This document shows, piece after piece, positions 22,901 through 35,349 of a DNA stretch of 64,000 nucleotides (within the stretch, counting starts at the first letter, position 1; the number at the start of each line of letters is the position of its first letter). The notes under the pieces were generated by a model that searched no databases, was not told the origin of the DNA, and was given only the letters and a program-made list of their open reading frames with translations. The position numbers were made by a program, and so were the translations under genes. Location of the stretch: assembly GCA_963978905.1 (NCBI GenBank), contig OZ022257.1, positions 18,309,664-18,373,663 on the forward strand, in the 5' to 3' direction. Source of the stretch: Trichostrongylus colubriformis (Eukaryota; Nematoda; Chromadorea; Rhabditida; Trichostrongylidae).

Positions 22901-25900
22901 TCTTGGTTGCAATATCCATTCATATAGCAAGCGATTTTTACTTCTTCAATTCATAAACTTGAACGAAATTTGAGCTTTTCACTGAAGTTTAGCATCGTGC
23001 GGGTGTCAAATTGATACATATCTTGGAGTTTTCGTCAATTTTACCCGTCGCTCACATGTTTGTGTTTATTTAGTGACATTTTTAGGAGGACATAGATCGT
23101 CTAATGATACGGATGAATCTCGTAGGAAAAGCGAAAGTGGACCTATGCCTGAATGGATGGAAGATGGAGAAGATCAAGATAAAACGTTGTTTTGCTTTCC
23201 ATTCTTATCGTTGAATATGCTATCAGTTCAGCAGTACTCCACAAAACCTGCTGATAACTTAGCTTTTTATTGTTGTCTTGGCATTTCAGAGAATCTGGTG
23301 ATGAAACAACCAGCGCAACGGGTTCATTTGATGAACATGGTCGTTTTCAAAAAAAGGTTGGTATAATAAACAATAGTTTGCGTGCTTGGTATTTTTCATT
23401 TGTTGCATTTATGAAAAATACTTCCTGTATTGAGGGACAGTTTTTGTGAAATTCAAATGTCTAAATATATAGCCATGTTAGATGATCAGATATGGGGCCG
23501 CGTTCTATAGTTGCGCACGATTGGATCAGTGGAAATTGAGGGTATTTTGAGGTTTTTCCTGAAAATAGGTTTTCAGCACCATGTTCCTGCTGAACCAGCG
23601 CAATCAAGAAAGTCACATGACGTCTCTCAAAATAAGTAAGTTTTAGAGCCTCATCTCTGTTCAGGTGGTCTTACTGAAATTCTAAGCAATGTTTGTTCCG
23701 GTTTGAATTGAGATGAAATAAATTAAGGCATGATAGGCAACAGTCAGTCAATAGTGGGAAACAGAACGCCGAGAAGAGCGCCCCGCCCCCGCTGGTATTA
23801 CATGTGTACACATTAATTTTTCGATATGCTTATCCACTCGTTGTCTGTTGAAAAACTTCCTATACTTCGAATTGACCATCTTCCAGAAATCTCGCGATTC
23901 CAATGTGCCATCAGGAGACGCGAATGTCACGAATGCGGATCCCGACAGCTCACGAAGTTACTCACAAGCGTTACCCATGCGGCAGCAGAGTGAGCCAGTT
24001 GGATATCAACATCAGGTCGCTGGTACTGGACCTGTACCCAACGCCCCACCACCAGTGGTTCATCCAGTGACTCCGCAGTTCTACTACTTGGACCCAACTA
24101 AACAGGAGCGTGGTCCATTTGAAAAGGTAAAGTTCTTTCATTCTTTTCAAATTGCTATTGCTGCATTTTTAGTGGATTTTCAGCTCCAAATGGAAAGCTG
24201 GTATAAACGTGGGTACTTCACGGAAGGGTTGGAAGTAAGGCGTCACACCGATACAAAGTACAGAACATTAGGTACAGTGATATCCTGCTCTTGGAAAATT
24301 TCTTGGCTAGACTCAGTAATCCATCATAAAACCAATCGTGATACATAGGGGAACTGATGCAATTGAATGGGCGATTGACACCGTTCGACTATAAAGATGA
24401 GGCGAATCCCCATCCACCTGTGACAATGTTTTCGAATCCACCCCAGCCGTATCCACCTCTGTTTGCGTAAGCGTCTGTTCTAATTTGATCGCCGTCAGAT
24501 TTCGTGATTTTGCGGCGTCGCACTTTCGCGCACGATACTGTTATCTTAAGCCTGCATTACCGGCGTAGTCGCAGCATCGCAAAGTCGCAGAAATCCGGGA
24601 TCGCAAAAACGCAAAATCGTGAAGTCTGACCGCGACCTTCCCTCCACTCGAGATAGTTTGACTGAAGTAATTAGTTTAGAAGTGGAGGAATGTGGAGTGA
24701 TCTGAGCGCTCCTACCAATATGATCTACAGTCAGGCTGGATACGATCCTGTTGCTGCCGAAAGAAAGGTAGTCGTGAATAAATGGTTCTCGCCTTTTCCA
24801 TCCCTATCTATTTCAATCTTCATGTATCTTGCAACCCTTTTCTAGCGAATAGAGGAAGAACAACGCCGAATACTGGAGGAGCAAGCTAAAATGAGGGAAT
24901 ATCAAGAGCATCTTGTCAGGGAATTACAGAAGCAGAAGGAGGAACATGAAAAACAGTTGATGGAGCAAAAACTTGCGCTCATGAAACACCAGGTTCATTT
25001 TCGTTATCCTGTCTCGCTTACTGATATCGTTTTCGCATGGCCTTTTCCTCTAGTTAAGCGGACGGTATTTTCATTGATATCTGATCGCGCTAAATGTTTT
25101 TCTCGGAGCTGCATTTGCAGGAAAATGTTTTGTTAGCATGCCTCTTGCCCATCAGTTATAAGTTGTTGTGCATAGGTAGTGTTCCTTGCAAGGGTGGCAC
25201 GGTTATGAACTTTGGAATCCACGGGATAAGGAGTGCTGTATAAAATAAATAATGAGATTGCATCACAAAATACGAGATTTTGATGTCTTTCCTGCTAATC
25301 CTAAAATCCAGGAGGAGATTGAACGGCGAGAACGTGAGCTCAAAGAATCGGCAGAAGAAACGAAAGCTCGACTGGAGATGGAACGGCTCGCGCTTGCTGA
25401 AAAAGCTCGTCAGATTGAAGAGGAACGTGCAGCCAAGATCCAGGTAGTTTCCTAGTCGCAAAAATTTTCTCGCGATGATTCTCTGTTTGGAACTCCAGCT
25501 CCATTGGCTTTGTGATCAGTCTGCCTGCAGTGTGCTGTAACATCCACTTTTATTTACCCATATTTAAAGGAAGAAGCGCGAAGAGCGGAAGAAAAACGAG
25601 CCGAAGAAGCTAAGAGGAGACTTCTAGAAGAAGAACTCGAAAAACAACGGATCGCTGAAAGAGAACAATTGAGGAGGCAACAAGAGGCGGAGAAGGAGAG
25701 GTTTGTCACAAACTTTTCAATATATGACCATATGCTACGGATATTTTAGTACATAGCGGCTGCTCACAAAAATCAGTGCATGACACAGCTCTGACTGTTA
25801 AGTAACCTCATTTCATTCTTTTAGACAAGCTAAAGAAGCTGCAGAAGAGGAAGCTCGCCGTGCTCGTGCAGCAGCAGAAGCAGCTGCTGAGAAGGCCCGT

Positions 25901-28469
25901 CAACAAGCAGAGGCTCAGAAGAAACAGGTCAGAGCAAATTCGCCTGTAGCTTCTAATTAGAAATTTCTTATTTGCCCTTTTCGAGCGGTCTCGCATACGT
26001 GTCTTCCAGAGGGCTGCTGAAGAAAATCGTAAAAACGCCGCTTCCCAGTCCACAGCCCTGAAAGAAAAGCGTCAGGAATCCGCAAAAAGTTTCGAGATCG
26101 AAGAAACTTGGCAGGTATGGTTGTGAATATGTTGCTGCCTTAGTGGGTCGTTTTTCTGGTTTATATTTATCAAAAACACAGGCAGGCGAGGTGGCTTGGT
26201 GGTATCTGAAGTCTGATAGATGTTATTTTTCGGTCATCCTAAGACCTGATTACAGGCTGCACCCAAGCCTTCCCCCCAACAAGCTGTGGATGGCGGGGCG
26301 AAAAAGTCTGCAACAACCAAAGGTATCGATTTTTCCTTGTGATTTTTAAACATGGTATTCCACAGCATCTGTGCATGATTAACATGATTTTTGTGCCAGT
26401 ATGCATAAACCTTTCTAAGCATTCCTTTAAACCTAATGCAATGGCCCGGCAAGTATTCTGTGTGTTTAAAAACATGTGATAATGTCAAGGAATACTATTT
26501 CCTGTCCGTATTTTACAGTTGCTCCGTGGGTAACTGCAGCAGCTATACCCCCAGCGAGAGAGAAGACGTTGAAGGAAATTCAGGAAGAGGAGGAGCGGCA
26601 GCTGCGTGCTGAACAAGCACAACAAGCCCGGTTGAGAAAAGAAGTTGGTTCACACTATAGTATGTTGGACGATTTTGCATTCCTTGTTATCTTACTCGAT
26701 ATTTTTCGGTGCAGCAAGAGACCGCCAACATTCAGTCATCTACAACGTGGTCTAATGCATCTCAACGTCTTCAGTGGAACCAGCCTGCTCAGCAAAGTCC
26801 TGCTGCTAAGGCAGCAACTGTCGTTAAGCCGGCTTGGGGTGGAGCGGGTGTTGAGTCTCAAAAAGTTGGTCGTTTAGAAAATCACTATCTTTCTTCAGTA
26901 TTTTTTAATGGTTGTCCCGTTGTGTGCTGCATCGTCAATCCCACGCCCTATAAGCAAGTATTAATGTGCTCACATTTTAAAACAAATAATCTCATCAGGG
27001 TTTGGTCAGAAAGCTCGATAAACCGTGAGGGTAGGTAGGGTATCGGCGGTATTTTTCTTCTCCTCCTTCAGTTCACCGGAGACCTGGAAGGGTTGCAATA
27101 CCCCAGTGATTCTGAAATATGCCTGTAATGCTTTTCAGTAGCTCAACAAACTAAACATGTCTTGAAATTTTTTTATAAAAACAAATCAGAACGCGTCAAT
27201 GGTATACAAAGTTCGTGGTACATAACGTTCTCTTGTGGTTTCTGTCGCGATCTTAGTTGACGAGAAACGGTTCTTTATACGCACAAGCTTCTATATTTCG
27301 TACTACGCATGATAGTAACGACTAAGAGTTACAAGGAAGATTCGGCTTTACAGGCTGCTTCTTCTCCACTCTGGGACGGCCCACCACTGCAAGCAGTTAA
27401 CAAAGCTCCAGCTGCGAAGAAATCCGTGGAAAAAGCATCCAATGCTAAGCCAGCCTCTAAAAGCGGCAATAATGCTTTGGCTAACGAAAAGGTTGGTCAT
27501 ATTGAATGCATCAGCTCTATAAATCATGACTGTTTACCAAATCTACTAAGGTGAACGTAGTGGTGGGTGGTGAGAAAAGGTTACCGGGGAAGGGAGTGAG
27601 ATGGGATGAGGAGAAGGCTGGGACACAGTTGTTATGGATCATCCATCCTTGACAATTGACTACGCGGTATCTGTTTACTTTTTGGTCTTTCAAAAACATA
27701 ATCACTCTGCTTTTCTTTCAAGGCGATGCCTTGATTTGGCTTCGAAAAATATAATAATTTGTTCCATACTGCATAATAAAGCCATGCCTTGTCATGTTCC
27801 AGGCTGCCAAACGTGCACTAGGTATGGGTGAGGACAATAGTGTCTTTTTGGAATGGGTGGTGCAGCGGCTGAAGGAACTCAACTCAACTGTTGAAGCAGA
27901 TGTACTTGCCATGTTCATCGAAGGTGTTGAGAATCCTGACGAGGTTCCTTGGATCTTCATTGTGCTGGAATATTTTTTATTGTAACTGATGGTAGAACAG
28001 CGGTCTCTTCCGTAAAAATGATCCACGTCGTCCATTTAGGTGGAAGACTACGTGATGGGATACCTGGGAGATTCGAAGCCTGTCAAAGAGTTCGTTAGAG
28101 AATTTCTACTAAAAAGAAGCGATTTCCGTAATCGTAAACAAAACGCGGTAAAAAATGTAAGTAGATTCACTGTCTTGTTTTTGATCGTTTTGATAACTTG
28201 TATTTTCTCCAGGATCTCTCAAGTGCTCGTGGAGCTCCAGTATCGGGTAATGGAGCAGGTTTTTCAGCGGTACAGGGAAAGAAGAAGAAAAATAAGGTGT
28301 GGTAATCTGGTAGATTGATAATGTGATGTGTACAAGGCTCATATAGCTTCAGGGCGCCCGGCTCGTTGTTGACGGTTCATGCTTGGGTTTCCGTGCGACC
28401 TCAGATCCGAATCGGGTCAATCAAGGGGAGATTGAGACTATAACACTTGCATCGGGACAGAAAAGATAG
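19986..28469 (+). CDS. GIGYF-family GYF-domain protein (4EHP-interacting translational repressor), spliced, about 1070 aa
   Basis: GIGYF proteins recruit 4EHP and decay factors to silence mRNAs in the cytoplasm, binding proline-rich PPGL-type partners through the GYF domain. I traced 27 exons: 19986-20095, 20165-20225, 21040-21219, 21286-21412, 21510-21656, 22472-22613 (or 22579), 22655-22836, 23086-23185, 23290-23356, 23577-23635, 23887-24126, 24184-24271, 24349-24466, 24680-24767, 24846-24992, 25312-25443, 25570-25700, 25825-25927, 26010-26114, 26256-26322, 26519-26643, 26715-26864, 27354-27491, 27803-27943, 28040-28147, 28213-28296, 28353-28469 (TAG). Phases agree at every junction except after 23635, where one joint stays unresolved, and at exon 6, where the later donor is needed. 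In order: an Ala/Pro-rich start, a 4EHP-binding motif, the GYF domain, a long Glu/Arg coiled coil and a conserved C-terminal tail. Orthology to C. elegans gyf-1 is likely but unproven. Confidence 0.92.
21040..21219 (+). other. Exon 3 of the GIGYF gene: 4EHP-binding motif
   Basis: Encodes NRYGREDMLALMG, matching the YxYx4L-phi-type 4E-binding motif of GIGYF1/2 (RYGREEMLAL in the mammalian proteins). This is the segment that docks on the cap-binding protein 4EHP. The exon starts and ends in phase 0, with acceptor TTACAG and donor GTAGGT. Confidence 0.85.
23887..24466 (+). other. Exons 11-13 of the GIGYF gene: GYF domain
   Basis: Exons 23887-24126, 24184-24271 and 24349-24466 join without frame change to give QFYYLDPTKQERGPFEK, then MESWYKRGYFTEGLEVRR, then LGELMQLNGRLTPF. 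This is the canonical GYF fold signature: W/F-x-Y-x-D-x-x-G-x-x-x-GPF, M-x-x-W-Y/F-x-x-GYF, L-V-R-R. The first position is Phe rather than Trp, and the glycine of the signature GYF tripeptide is kept. A Pro-rich tail follows. Confidence 0.95.
24488..24633. repeat. Intronic foldback repeat in the GIGYF gene
   Basis: Between exons 13 and 14. GTCAGATTTCGTGATTTTGCG at the left is the imperfect complement of CGCAAAATCGTGAAGTCTGAC at the right, and both arms contain CGATTTTGCG-like words also found near 640-800. Likely a small MITE. Confidence 0.5.
24846..26643 (+). other. Exons 15-21 of the GIGYF gene: coiled coil
   Basis: Seven exons encode almost only Glu, Arg, Lys, Gln and Ala, for example EEQRRILEEQAKMREYQEH. 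This gives a long heptad-like helix as in GIGYF2. Exon 21 (26519-26643) ends it with KTLKEIQEEEERQLRAEQ, corresponding to the LxEIQxxEEERxLR segment of vertebrate GIGYF. Confidence 0.85.
27803..28469 (+). other. Exons 24-27 of the GIGYF gene: conserved C-terminal region
   Basis: Exon 24 reads FLEWVVQRLKELNSTVEADV, and exon 25 reads VEDYVMGYLGDSKPVKEFVR. They match the helical C-terminal block of GIGYF proteins (W...L...N..LDVPTFVSFL..VE, YLGD..EAKEF). Exon 26 ends VQGKKKKNK, and exon 27 gives the tail GFRATSDPNRVNQGEIETI before a short lineage extension and TAG at 28467-28469. This exact tail makes the family call firm. No AATAAA was noticed close downstream. Confidence 0.9.
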
Positions 28470-30379
28470 ACCTAATGTTTTTTGTTTGAACCACAGTTTC
28501 ATTCTCGTCGATTACTATAACTTTACTACCGTCGGTTGTTAATTCTCGTAGTACTCGTAGTTCCTGAAGGGAAATCATTCTGTTTGCTGAAGTTCTGTCC
28601 TGTACAAGATTTTCGCATTATTGGCTGGCCTGACATAGTAAATGCCAATGGTTGTTTGATTCATACCCCTCTGCCATCGAAATTTACCATGTTGGATTTC
28701 ATCACAGAGGATTCGATCACTTATGGCGCTACTATGCTAATATGTTGTTGCTTTTCTTCCTTTCTGTTCGCTTTTAATTTTCTCTGGGGTTTCCTCAACA
28801 CTGGCGTGTATATTGTCGAACTCTATTGTTTCCGAATGTTTAACTTTTTGAGGACGAGTTTCGTGTTGTATTTTGCTCATATTCGTCATCGTTTACTGTC
28901 CTTTTCTTCAAATGTTCCCAGATATTTTTTATATATGTGCATGGTTTTCGTTCATTCATTCGTTCGCTCCTAGTAGCCTTACCTACTCGGTGTTTCAGTG
29001 GGTGTTTTACTCAGCACTATCACAGATTGTTATAAGAGCTAGTCGATCCCGTTTTCCCTTTTTTCTCTCGCTCCCATCTGAATTCCTCTTATTCTCGTCA
29101 TCTTTGTCACTCGACTGCGAATAAGCTTTGACCAATTTCATTGAGAAAATTCAAAGGAGCCCTTTCTGTATATGCGGACCCTTATAAGTTATTAAATTAA
29201 CTGGTGACTTGATGATGTTAGGAGACTTTATGGACGTGTAGTGCACAATGATGTTTCCCATCTTCTCAAGACACTCCCCGTTATTGCAGATTGGTCTGCT
29301 AAGATTCTTACATCGGCTGTTAACTTTAGTGAAGAGATTTGTATGAACGTTATACCATAAATCGTATGATTAATAAGGTAACAGAAGTATTTCACATTGT
29401 TACTCTCTTGTACCACCAATAGTCAGGCTGAATTCGAACGAAACAGAATTATTACGTGATGTCGAAGCTTGCGGATACATAGATGGAGGACTGAAACGTA
29501 CTTTATTCATGATGGTGACTAATGAGTTTCTGATTGTAAGTAGTGGAGCTGCAGATGTGAGGAGGTAATTGAGGTGTTGAAGTAATTCAGTCCGAAGTTG
29601 TAAAGGGTTTCAGTGTGTAGATGGTTTGCACAATGTTTGCGGGTACGAGAGCGTCTCTATTTTCATTCCCCAGTTTTTTGGCATGTTGTTGAAGGTACTA
29701 GACCATTGCGAAGTTTGGGCCCAAAGCTGAGTTCCTGATGGCTACGAGTGGTTCCATCTTCGCATTGTGCTCATGGAATCGTCGCCTTTTGCCACGAAGC
29801 AAGAACGTCGCCATCCGCTATTGTAGGGATTCATGGCATCCGTGTACTTATAGGATGGCGGAAAAGTTTTGAGAAAATTCCTTTCCTCATTCTTAAAAGC
29901 ATGTTGCGCGCGTATGTGCCTTCGCAGTGCTATGGCGCAAATTGCTGAACAAGGCGCTATTGAGAATGTTGCTATAGCCGATCGGTCCGATCAATGTGCG
30001 AGCGACATAAGTGCTGGCACCTTCTGCTTCACATTTACATATCTGCTCGCTTCGAAACTCGGGCCCAAGCGAGTTATGGTAGCAGTGTACCTCTCTTGCT
30101 ACCTGCATTAGGTGGTTCTATCGTTTTTCTAGAGGAGAGACTTGCCTCCACAACTCTTCAGAATGGATGTCTACGTTCTTCCAACCTCTACTTAGTTCTA
30201 GCCTCTGGGCTGAGGGATTCTCCTCAAAGCCTAATAGGAATAGAGAAGAAGTCTTCTACTCTCGTTCCACCATCGTTAACATTCTGTACAGAAATCGCCT
30301 TCGTGCAGCTTCAGCTGCAGTTATTCAACAATCCGTAACAGAACACGTGTTTCTAGGGCCAGTCAATGTGTTTCAGAGT
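28470..30379. other. Intergenic, no gene seen
   Basis: The 3' end of the GIGYF gene and about 1.9 kb of AT-rich DNA. Short open frames rich in Phe, Leu and Ser (28536-29124) look like chance translations of T-rich DNA. The last 600 bases may include the 5' part of the mariner relic that follows. Confidence 0.4.
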
Positions 30380-30900
30380 CTTCTCGACCGTAAGCAAACG
30401 ACGACATGGGTAGACTTCATCATCGCTCAGGACGAGAAGTGGAAATCATACGAAAATCCAGAGAAGACACTACAGTGGCTGGCCAATAGTGGACAAGAAC
30501 CCACAACTACTTCCAAAACGAGGCACCAACGTCAAGAGGGAGGTGATCGCCTCCTTATATACCGCTGGGTTATGTGCTATGAGATTCTATCCGAGGTTCC
30601 TAGTGTGTTGACAATGGTATATGCGAGAGATGACGTCTCCAGTTCTGGGCTGAGAAACTAAACCGCCCTCGCCGGCAACTCGCCCGGCTGCAGGACTGCA
30701 GTACGGGTGCTGCGGGACGATGATAAGACCAGAAGCCGCGCTTTTTCAAAGCGAGTTTTGCTACACATCACCTATTTTGAGTGGGAGGTCTGTTTTTGGA
30801 TGACAAGTGTCTCCAGTTCTCACTTTCTCCTTGCCCCTTCCGGTGTCTTTACCCTATGTCCTATCAATATCAATTAAAGCTCTTTTCAAGACTGTTTAGG
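30380..30900 (+). pseudogene. Mariner transposase relic
   Basis: One frame reads DFIIAQDEKWKSYENPEKTLQW, the DEKW-x-x-Y-x-N-x-x-R-x-x-QWL block around the first catalytic Asp of mariner transposases. Further on, AEKLNRPRRQLAR matches the helix before the second catalytic Asp, and near 30830 LLAPSGVF resembles the SPDLAPSDYHLF block with the last acid lost. Frames shift between these pieces and the second Asp is not readable. Dead copy; terminal repeats were not found. Confidence 0.6.
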
Positions 30901-31273
30901 TTCGCCCCAAAGATGCGAAACAAATGCCTCATTCCTGCACTTCAGCCTGGGCGATGTATACGCGCAGGAAATGGGTGGTCGAGGAAAATCTCTGATTTTG
31001 TGGGTTTTTTCATTTTCGAGAACATCACGTATTTGTTGTCACTGTCGCTATCTGATTATTATCATACGTTATTAGTCGCAAGTCTTCGATGGCACGTGGT
31101 GGCCAAACGTTGAGTCGGTGGCCCCGAAACTCCCATCAAGGCCGTCAAGGCGAGAACGGAAGCGTGCTACAACCGCGCGGACCGGTTGAGCAAGGAACGT
31201 AGAGTATCATCATCAGTTGTGCGATGTCCCCTCATGACCATGCGTCGTAATGCGCCTGACGGAGGGTCATATA

Positions 31274-32004
31274 CTGGAGGTGTCAAAAAAGTATTTTTTC
31301 TCTACTTTCAACTCCACATTAGTCGAACTTCAGCAAATTCTTATGTGATATTTCCATCCCCAAATTCAAGAGCACACCCCATACTATCGCTAGTCTCCGT
31401 GACAGCCTCTGCGCGAACAGAATCGAATGCTTATTCTGAGTGAACATGATGTGTCACCTAAACACGGCAAAATCCGAGATTTCGTCACTTCCGTTCACAA
31501 CCTCGCTGAGGTCCATTCACTCTGGGTACATAAGGGGATTCATAATGGGTGGTGTTCTTAAACATTCCGTTTTTCCGGATTTTCAGCGCCCATCGTTTCC
31601 AAGAACCAGAACGTGCCATTACAACTGGACCCCTCTGAAGGCATGAGGCATGAAAAATGATACTTCAGATCAGAGCAGCGTTGCCCAAGCAGCAATGGCT
31701 CTGTGACTTCCATGAACCGAAGAGCCAATTCTTAGGAAGCTTCCCACAAAAGTCCTACCATGGAACTCGCTCCACTGTTTTAAGGGGACCTTGAAACCGT
31801 AGGTGCTCTGAAGCCCGACTGCGCCAATTGAGGGCTCCGTATACTGATGAAGGTGAAAGTAGTGAGCCACAGCTTGATCCTGCTTGTAGAGGAACATTTC
31901 GGAAATATTTTGCCCCAATACTTTTATCTCTTTCGTTTCCCTATGTTTTGTATAATAGACGGATGTGAGCCGTGAGCAAAATTACTTTTTTTTGGCGCCC
32001 CCTG
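31274..32004. mobile_element. Non-autonomous Tc1/mariner-type element (family A, copy 1), 731 bp
   Basis: Left end CTGGAGGTGTCAAAAAAGTA, and right end complementary to CAGGGGGCGCCAAAAAAAAG, with TA on both sides (31272-31273, 32005-32006). The interior matches copy 2 (48531-49272) in the opposite orientation, including a shared block around CACAGAGCC/GGCTCTGTG. No transposase motif inside. Confidence 0.75.
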
Positions 32005-32006
32005 TA

Positions 32007-34289
32007 TATCTTCCATAAGAAAGTCAATGCTTAATCACTCTATTTTCAACAACTACAATACCAGCCACTTTCTTTGTACTGTTTTTGCACTGAATACACA
32101 CAAAAGCACCGAACCACTATTCGTTAGTTAGGAACGAGTTCGAAACAATTCAGAGCCTTTCGCGCCCACAGAATCGTTGCATCGGTGATCCTGTGGGAGT
32201 ACGCTTGCCTGTCACGCGAATTTGCCGGAATCTATCCTCGTCTGATGCACCAAGAAGGAACGCTGAGAGTCGAGTGTCTCTCGACAGGAGGGTTGCACTA
32301 ATGGGAGGGGATCGGGTTTCAATGGCAGAGGTCAGCCATGGTCCCGACTAGATAATAAGTAAAAGGTACCGTCAGCTAACCCTGCTATGTGTGGAAACAT
32401 GACTGAATTTGAGTGATCAACACGAAAATTGTGGTGGTACAATATTTAGTAAGACTATGCAATCGGAAGTAGCTACTGATTCTGTAGAGGTTATGAAGAT
32501 GATGAAAAGGGACAGAAACATACTGAAGTGGACGTTTTCCTCCATACCTGAGTGTGCCTTCTGCACCAAACTTTGTGGGTACGAGAGACTGTAAAAGTGC
32601 TTGGGCCCCCATTACCCATGAGCGCTGGCCTGTTTTTTCGGTGGTTTTGTGTGAGTGCAGTGCAGCGACAGAGTGTAGGGGTGACGGTTGGGAAACACGG
32701 TCAGTGGGGCCACTAGGTCACGCGATGACCCTGCACATCCCTTGAATCATTATACACTTACATCACCATCATTCATCAATACAACGGAACAGACGTGCAA
32801 GGAGGATAGGATCTATATGAACAAATTGTCTGAGTAATTGCTGTCACAGGCCGAGGCCTAGATTCGTGTGTCCCAACCCACACCCCAGAGTGTAGAGAAG
32901 GGTCGACTGCCTTTCTTGGATGGTAGAGGCGGTAGTGACTCAGCCACAATTCCTCCATGTGGGATACCTATGTATGGTTCAATCACCGGTCAACTCATGT
33001 TGTTCCATGAACGAGCAGAGCACCTAGTTATTATCCACAATTCAGCCTTACACTTATACCTTGCTATTCCACGTGAACGACGGGAGTAATTTCGAGCATT
33101 TGCTTCACATCAATTCCATTCCCCTTCCATACCATCCAATAAGTGACGATATGGAGAAATACTTTTGAGCTACGAGGTGAACTAGATCCAAGCCCAAGGA
33201 AGGAAAGAGCTTCTGGTGGATGAACACCATCTGCTCTCTCTCCATATCCATGTCACGTAGGCCGCGGTCATACTCACCGCAGGACGCGTGGCTGCATTCA
33301 CAGGCAGCGAGGTAGAGTGGCACGGCGGAGATTCAGTGATGGCGCAGGCAACGAGGCAGGGTGGCGGAGGCGGAGACACAGATATACGCACTACTCCCTG
33401 CCGCCGGCATCGCAAAGTACGACCGCGGCTTAAGAGAGCAGTGGTGGGTCATATCAGGTCTGAGTATTGTAATGAGTAAACTTTTTGGGAAATACGACCT
33501 TAATCGCAACCTCTTTCACACCACCATGCCAAAATAATTTCCTCAGAATAGCTTATCAATCGATATCATTGTATAGCTATCCAGTACGCCAGCAGAAAGT
33601 GCTTTTATCGATTGACGACTTTTTTGGAGACATACTCACCACTCATCGTCCCAGAAACCACTGAAAAGAGAGGGTCGATGTGGATTATTGGAGAAATATA
33701 CAGAAAACTACGACCCTCTCTTCCCAACTGGAAAAGACACCCTTCTCCTTCATAAGAGCTCCTCTTGCCATGCCTGAGCGTGGTGATTATTATCATATGG
33801 GATATATCAGTCAAGTGTTGAAGACTGAAGTATAATAGTTAGCGTCGATCGTCCCTCTGTGATAAGTCACACGTCTTACTCGTAGTTATAGGGTGAAGAC
33901 TTCTGAGCGCGTATGAGGATTACCTGCTGACACTGTTCTTCATTGATTAAGTCATTACTTAAAAGCACCGGGAGGGGGGCAAGGGCGGAATAAGGTTTAC
34001 AAAAACAGTGGCGTCTGAAAACAAACATATGGGTTCGGTAGATACAATGTGTAACGAAACCGGCGTTGAAAAACGCGCCACAGGGTGCTATTTGCCCCCA
34101 GGGCGCGCTTCCGTCCGAACTGCAAGATTCCGTGGCCGAGCCACGCTTCGTTCGTTTTAAAGCTTGTCTTCGGCCTAATGTAACCTTATTTTTGAATTAT
34201 TCCCTCTTTACTAATTTCTAGTGACATATTTTACTTGTTTACTTATGGATCTTCTTAATTGTGCATTTCCATACCTGAAAATCTCAGAA
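32007..34289. other. Intergenic, no gene seen; carries a dispersed repeat
   Basis: No exon chain or domain could be read. The part 33330-33425 is the inverted relative of 10970-11060. A GC-richer block near 33240-33430 stands out from its AT-rich surroundings. Confidence 0.4.
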
Positions 34290-34516
34290 GGGTCAAATAA
34301 AGTCGGGGGGAGACGCAACTTTGCGTCGACGTCGAAGCTCCTTTCCCTTACTAGGCTTGGGCTAAAATTGATATCCCCTCCTCCCACATTAAAAAGCATC
34401 TGTCAAAGCATAGGTCTCATCTGCTTGAGCCTAACCCTAGGAAGGGAAAGAAGCTTTGACGTGGGTGAAAATTTTGCGTCTCCCCCCCCCCCCCCCCCCC
34501 CGAATTTATTTGACCC
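34290..34516. mobile_element. Foldback MITE, 227 bp (second copy of the 14022-14247 family)
   Basis: Same ends (GGGTCAAATAAAGTCGGGGG and complement) and same interior words (AAAAAGCATCTGTCAAAGCATAGG) as 14022-14247. The right arm contains a homopolymer run of about 20 C. No matching target duplication is seen. Confidence 0.75.
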
Positions 34517-35349
34517 GTAAGTACATCTAGAAACAATACAAGAAAGAACAAAGTAAAACTAAAAAGAAAAAACAAATCTATAATAGAACCATCTTCTTTT
34601 GGCACCATGCCAAGGCGTCAAATTGGCGAGTTTGTGCAATGGCGGCCACTCAAACTCGTCCACACTACGTCTGTTCTACAGTAAGCCAAAACAACCCCCT
34701 CCTGGTGTCTTTAAATGCACATTTCACACGCGCTAGAAGGCGAGCTGGAAGGGTGTTGGGGCAAGCACGGCTTAGCAACTACGGCCCATGTGGCCCATTG
34801 CCAAATTAGTTGCAAGGGGCCGCTTCAAACGACCGTCTCCCTCACAATCCCTTTTCAACGGAAGTGCTCGAGGTTGATAGGCACGTGGCGAACGCAGGAT
34901 GTGCGCTCGATTTTTACCTTCAAGTCTTTTTCAATCTCCATCACAGGAAAGCAGTACCATCTGAGGGTTGGATTCAATCTTCGATCCATCCCAGTAATGA
35001 ATATGGAATGGGAGGTACTGCGTTCATTTTATTCTCTGAAATGTCAGTGAGTCATTCAAAAACAAATTTTGCTATGAGAGGGGCGGAGAGAAGATAGGTG
35101 ACCATTCTGAGGTGATTCGAGTCTCTCGACCAAAGCACAGCACGACTGCATGAATTAGCTCAGTGCCAATAAAGCTTATCACCACCACAAGGTGAAAATG
35201 TTTCGCGAGAATTACTACTGATAACAACTACATTTGCGAAGATCACTGCTCACTAATTTGCTGGTCCTCTATTTTTTCTCTGCTTGTTGAAGTGGCACTG
35301 CTTAACCGTCTTTTCAATTTTTGCTGTAAGATTACTTTTTGAAGGAAAC
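34517..35349 (+). promoter_or_regulatory. Upstream region of the amino-acid transporter gene
   Basis: No coding sequence recognised. The 80 bases before the ATG are T-rich (TATTTTTTCTCTGC; TTTTCAATTTTTGCTG), compatible with an outron and spliced-leader acceptor, but no single AG site is compelling. Confidence 0.3.

Noticed and set aside
28536..29124. Phe/Leu-rich frames after the GIGYF gene as a small membrane protein
   Set aside because: T-rich DNA gives such frames by chance; no start context, no homologous motif and no exon chain.
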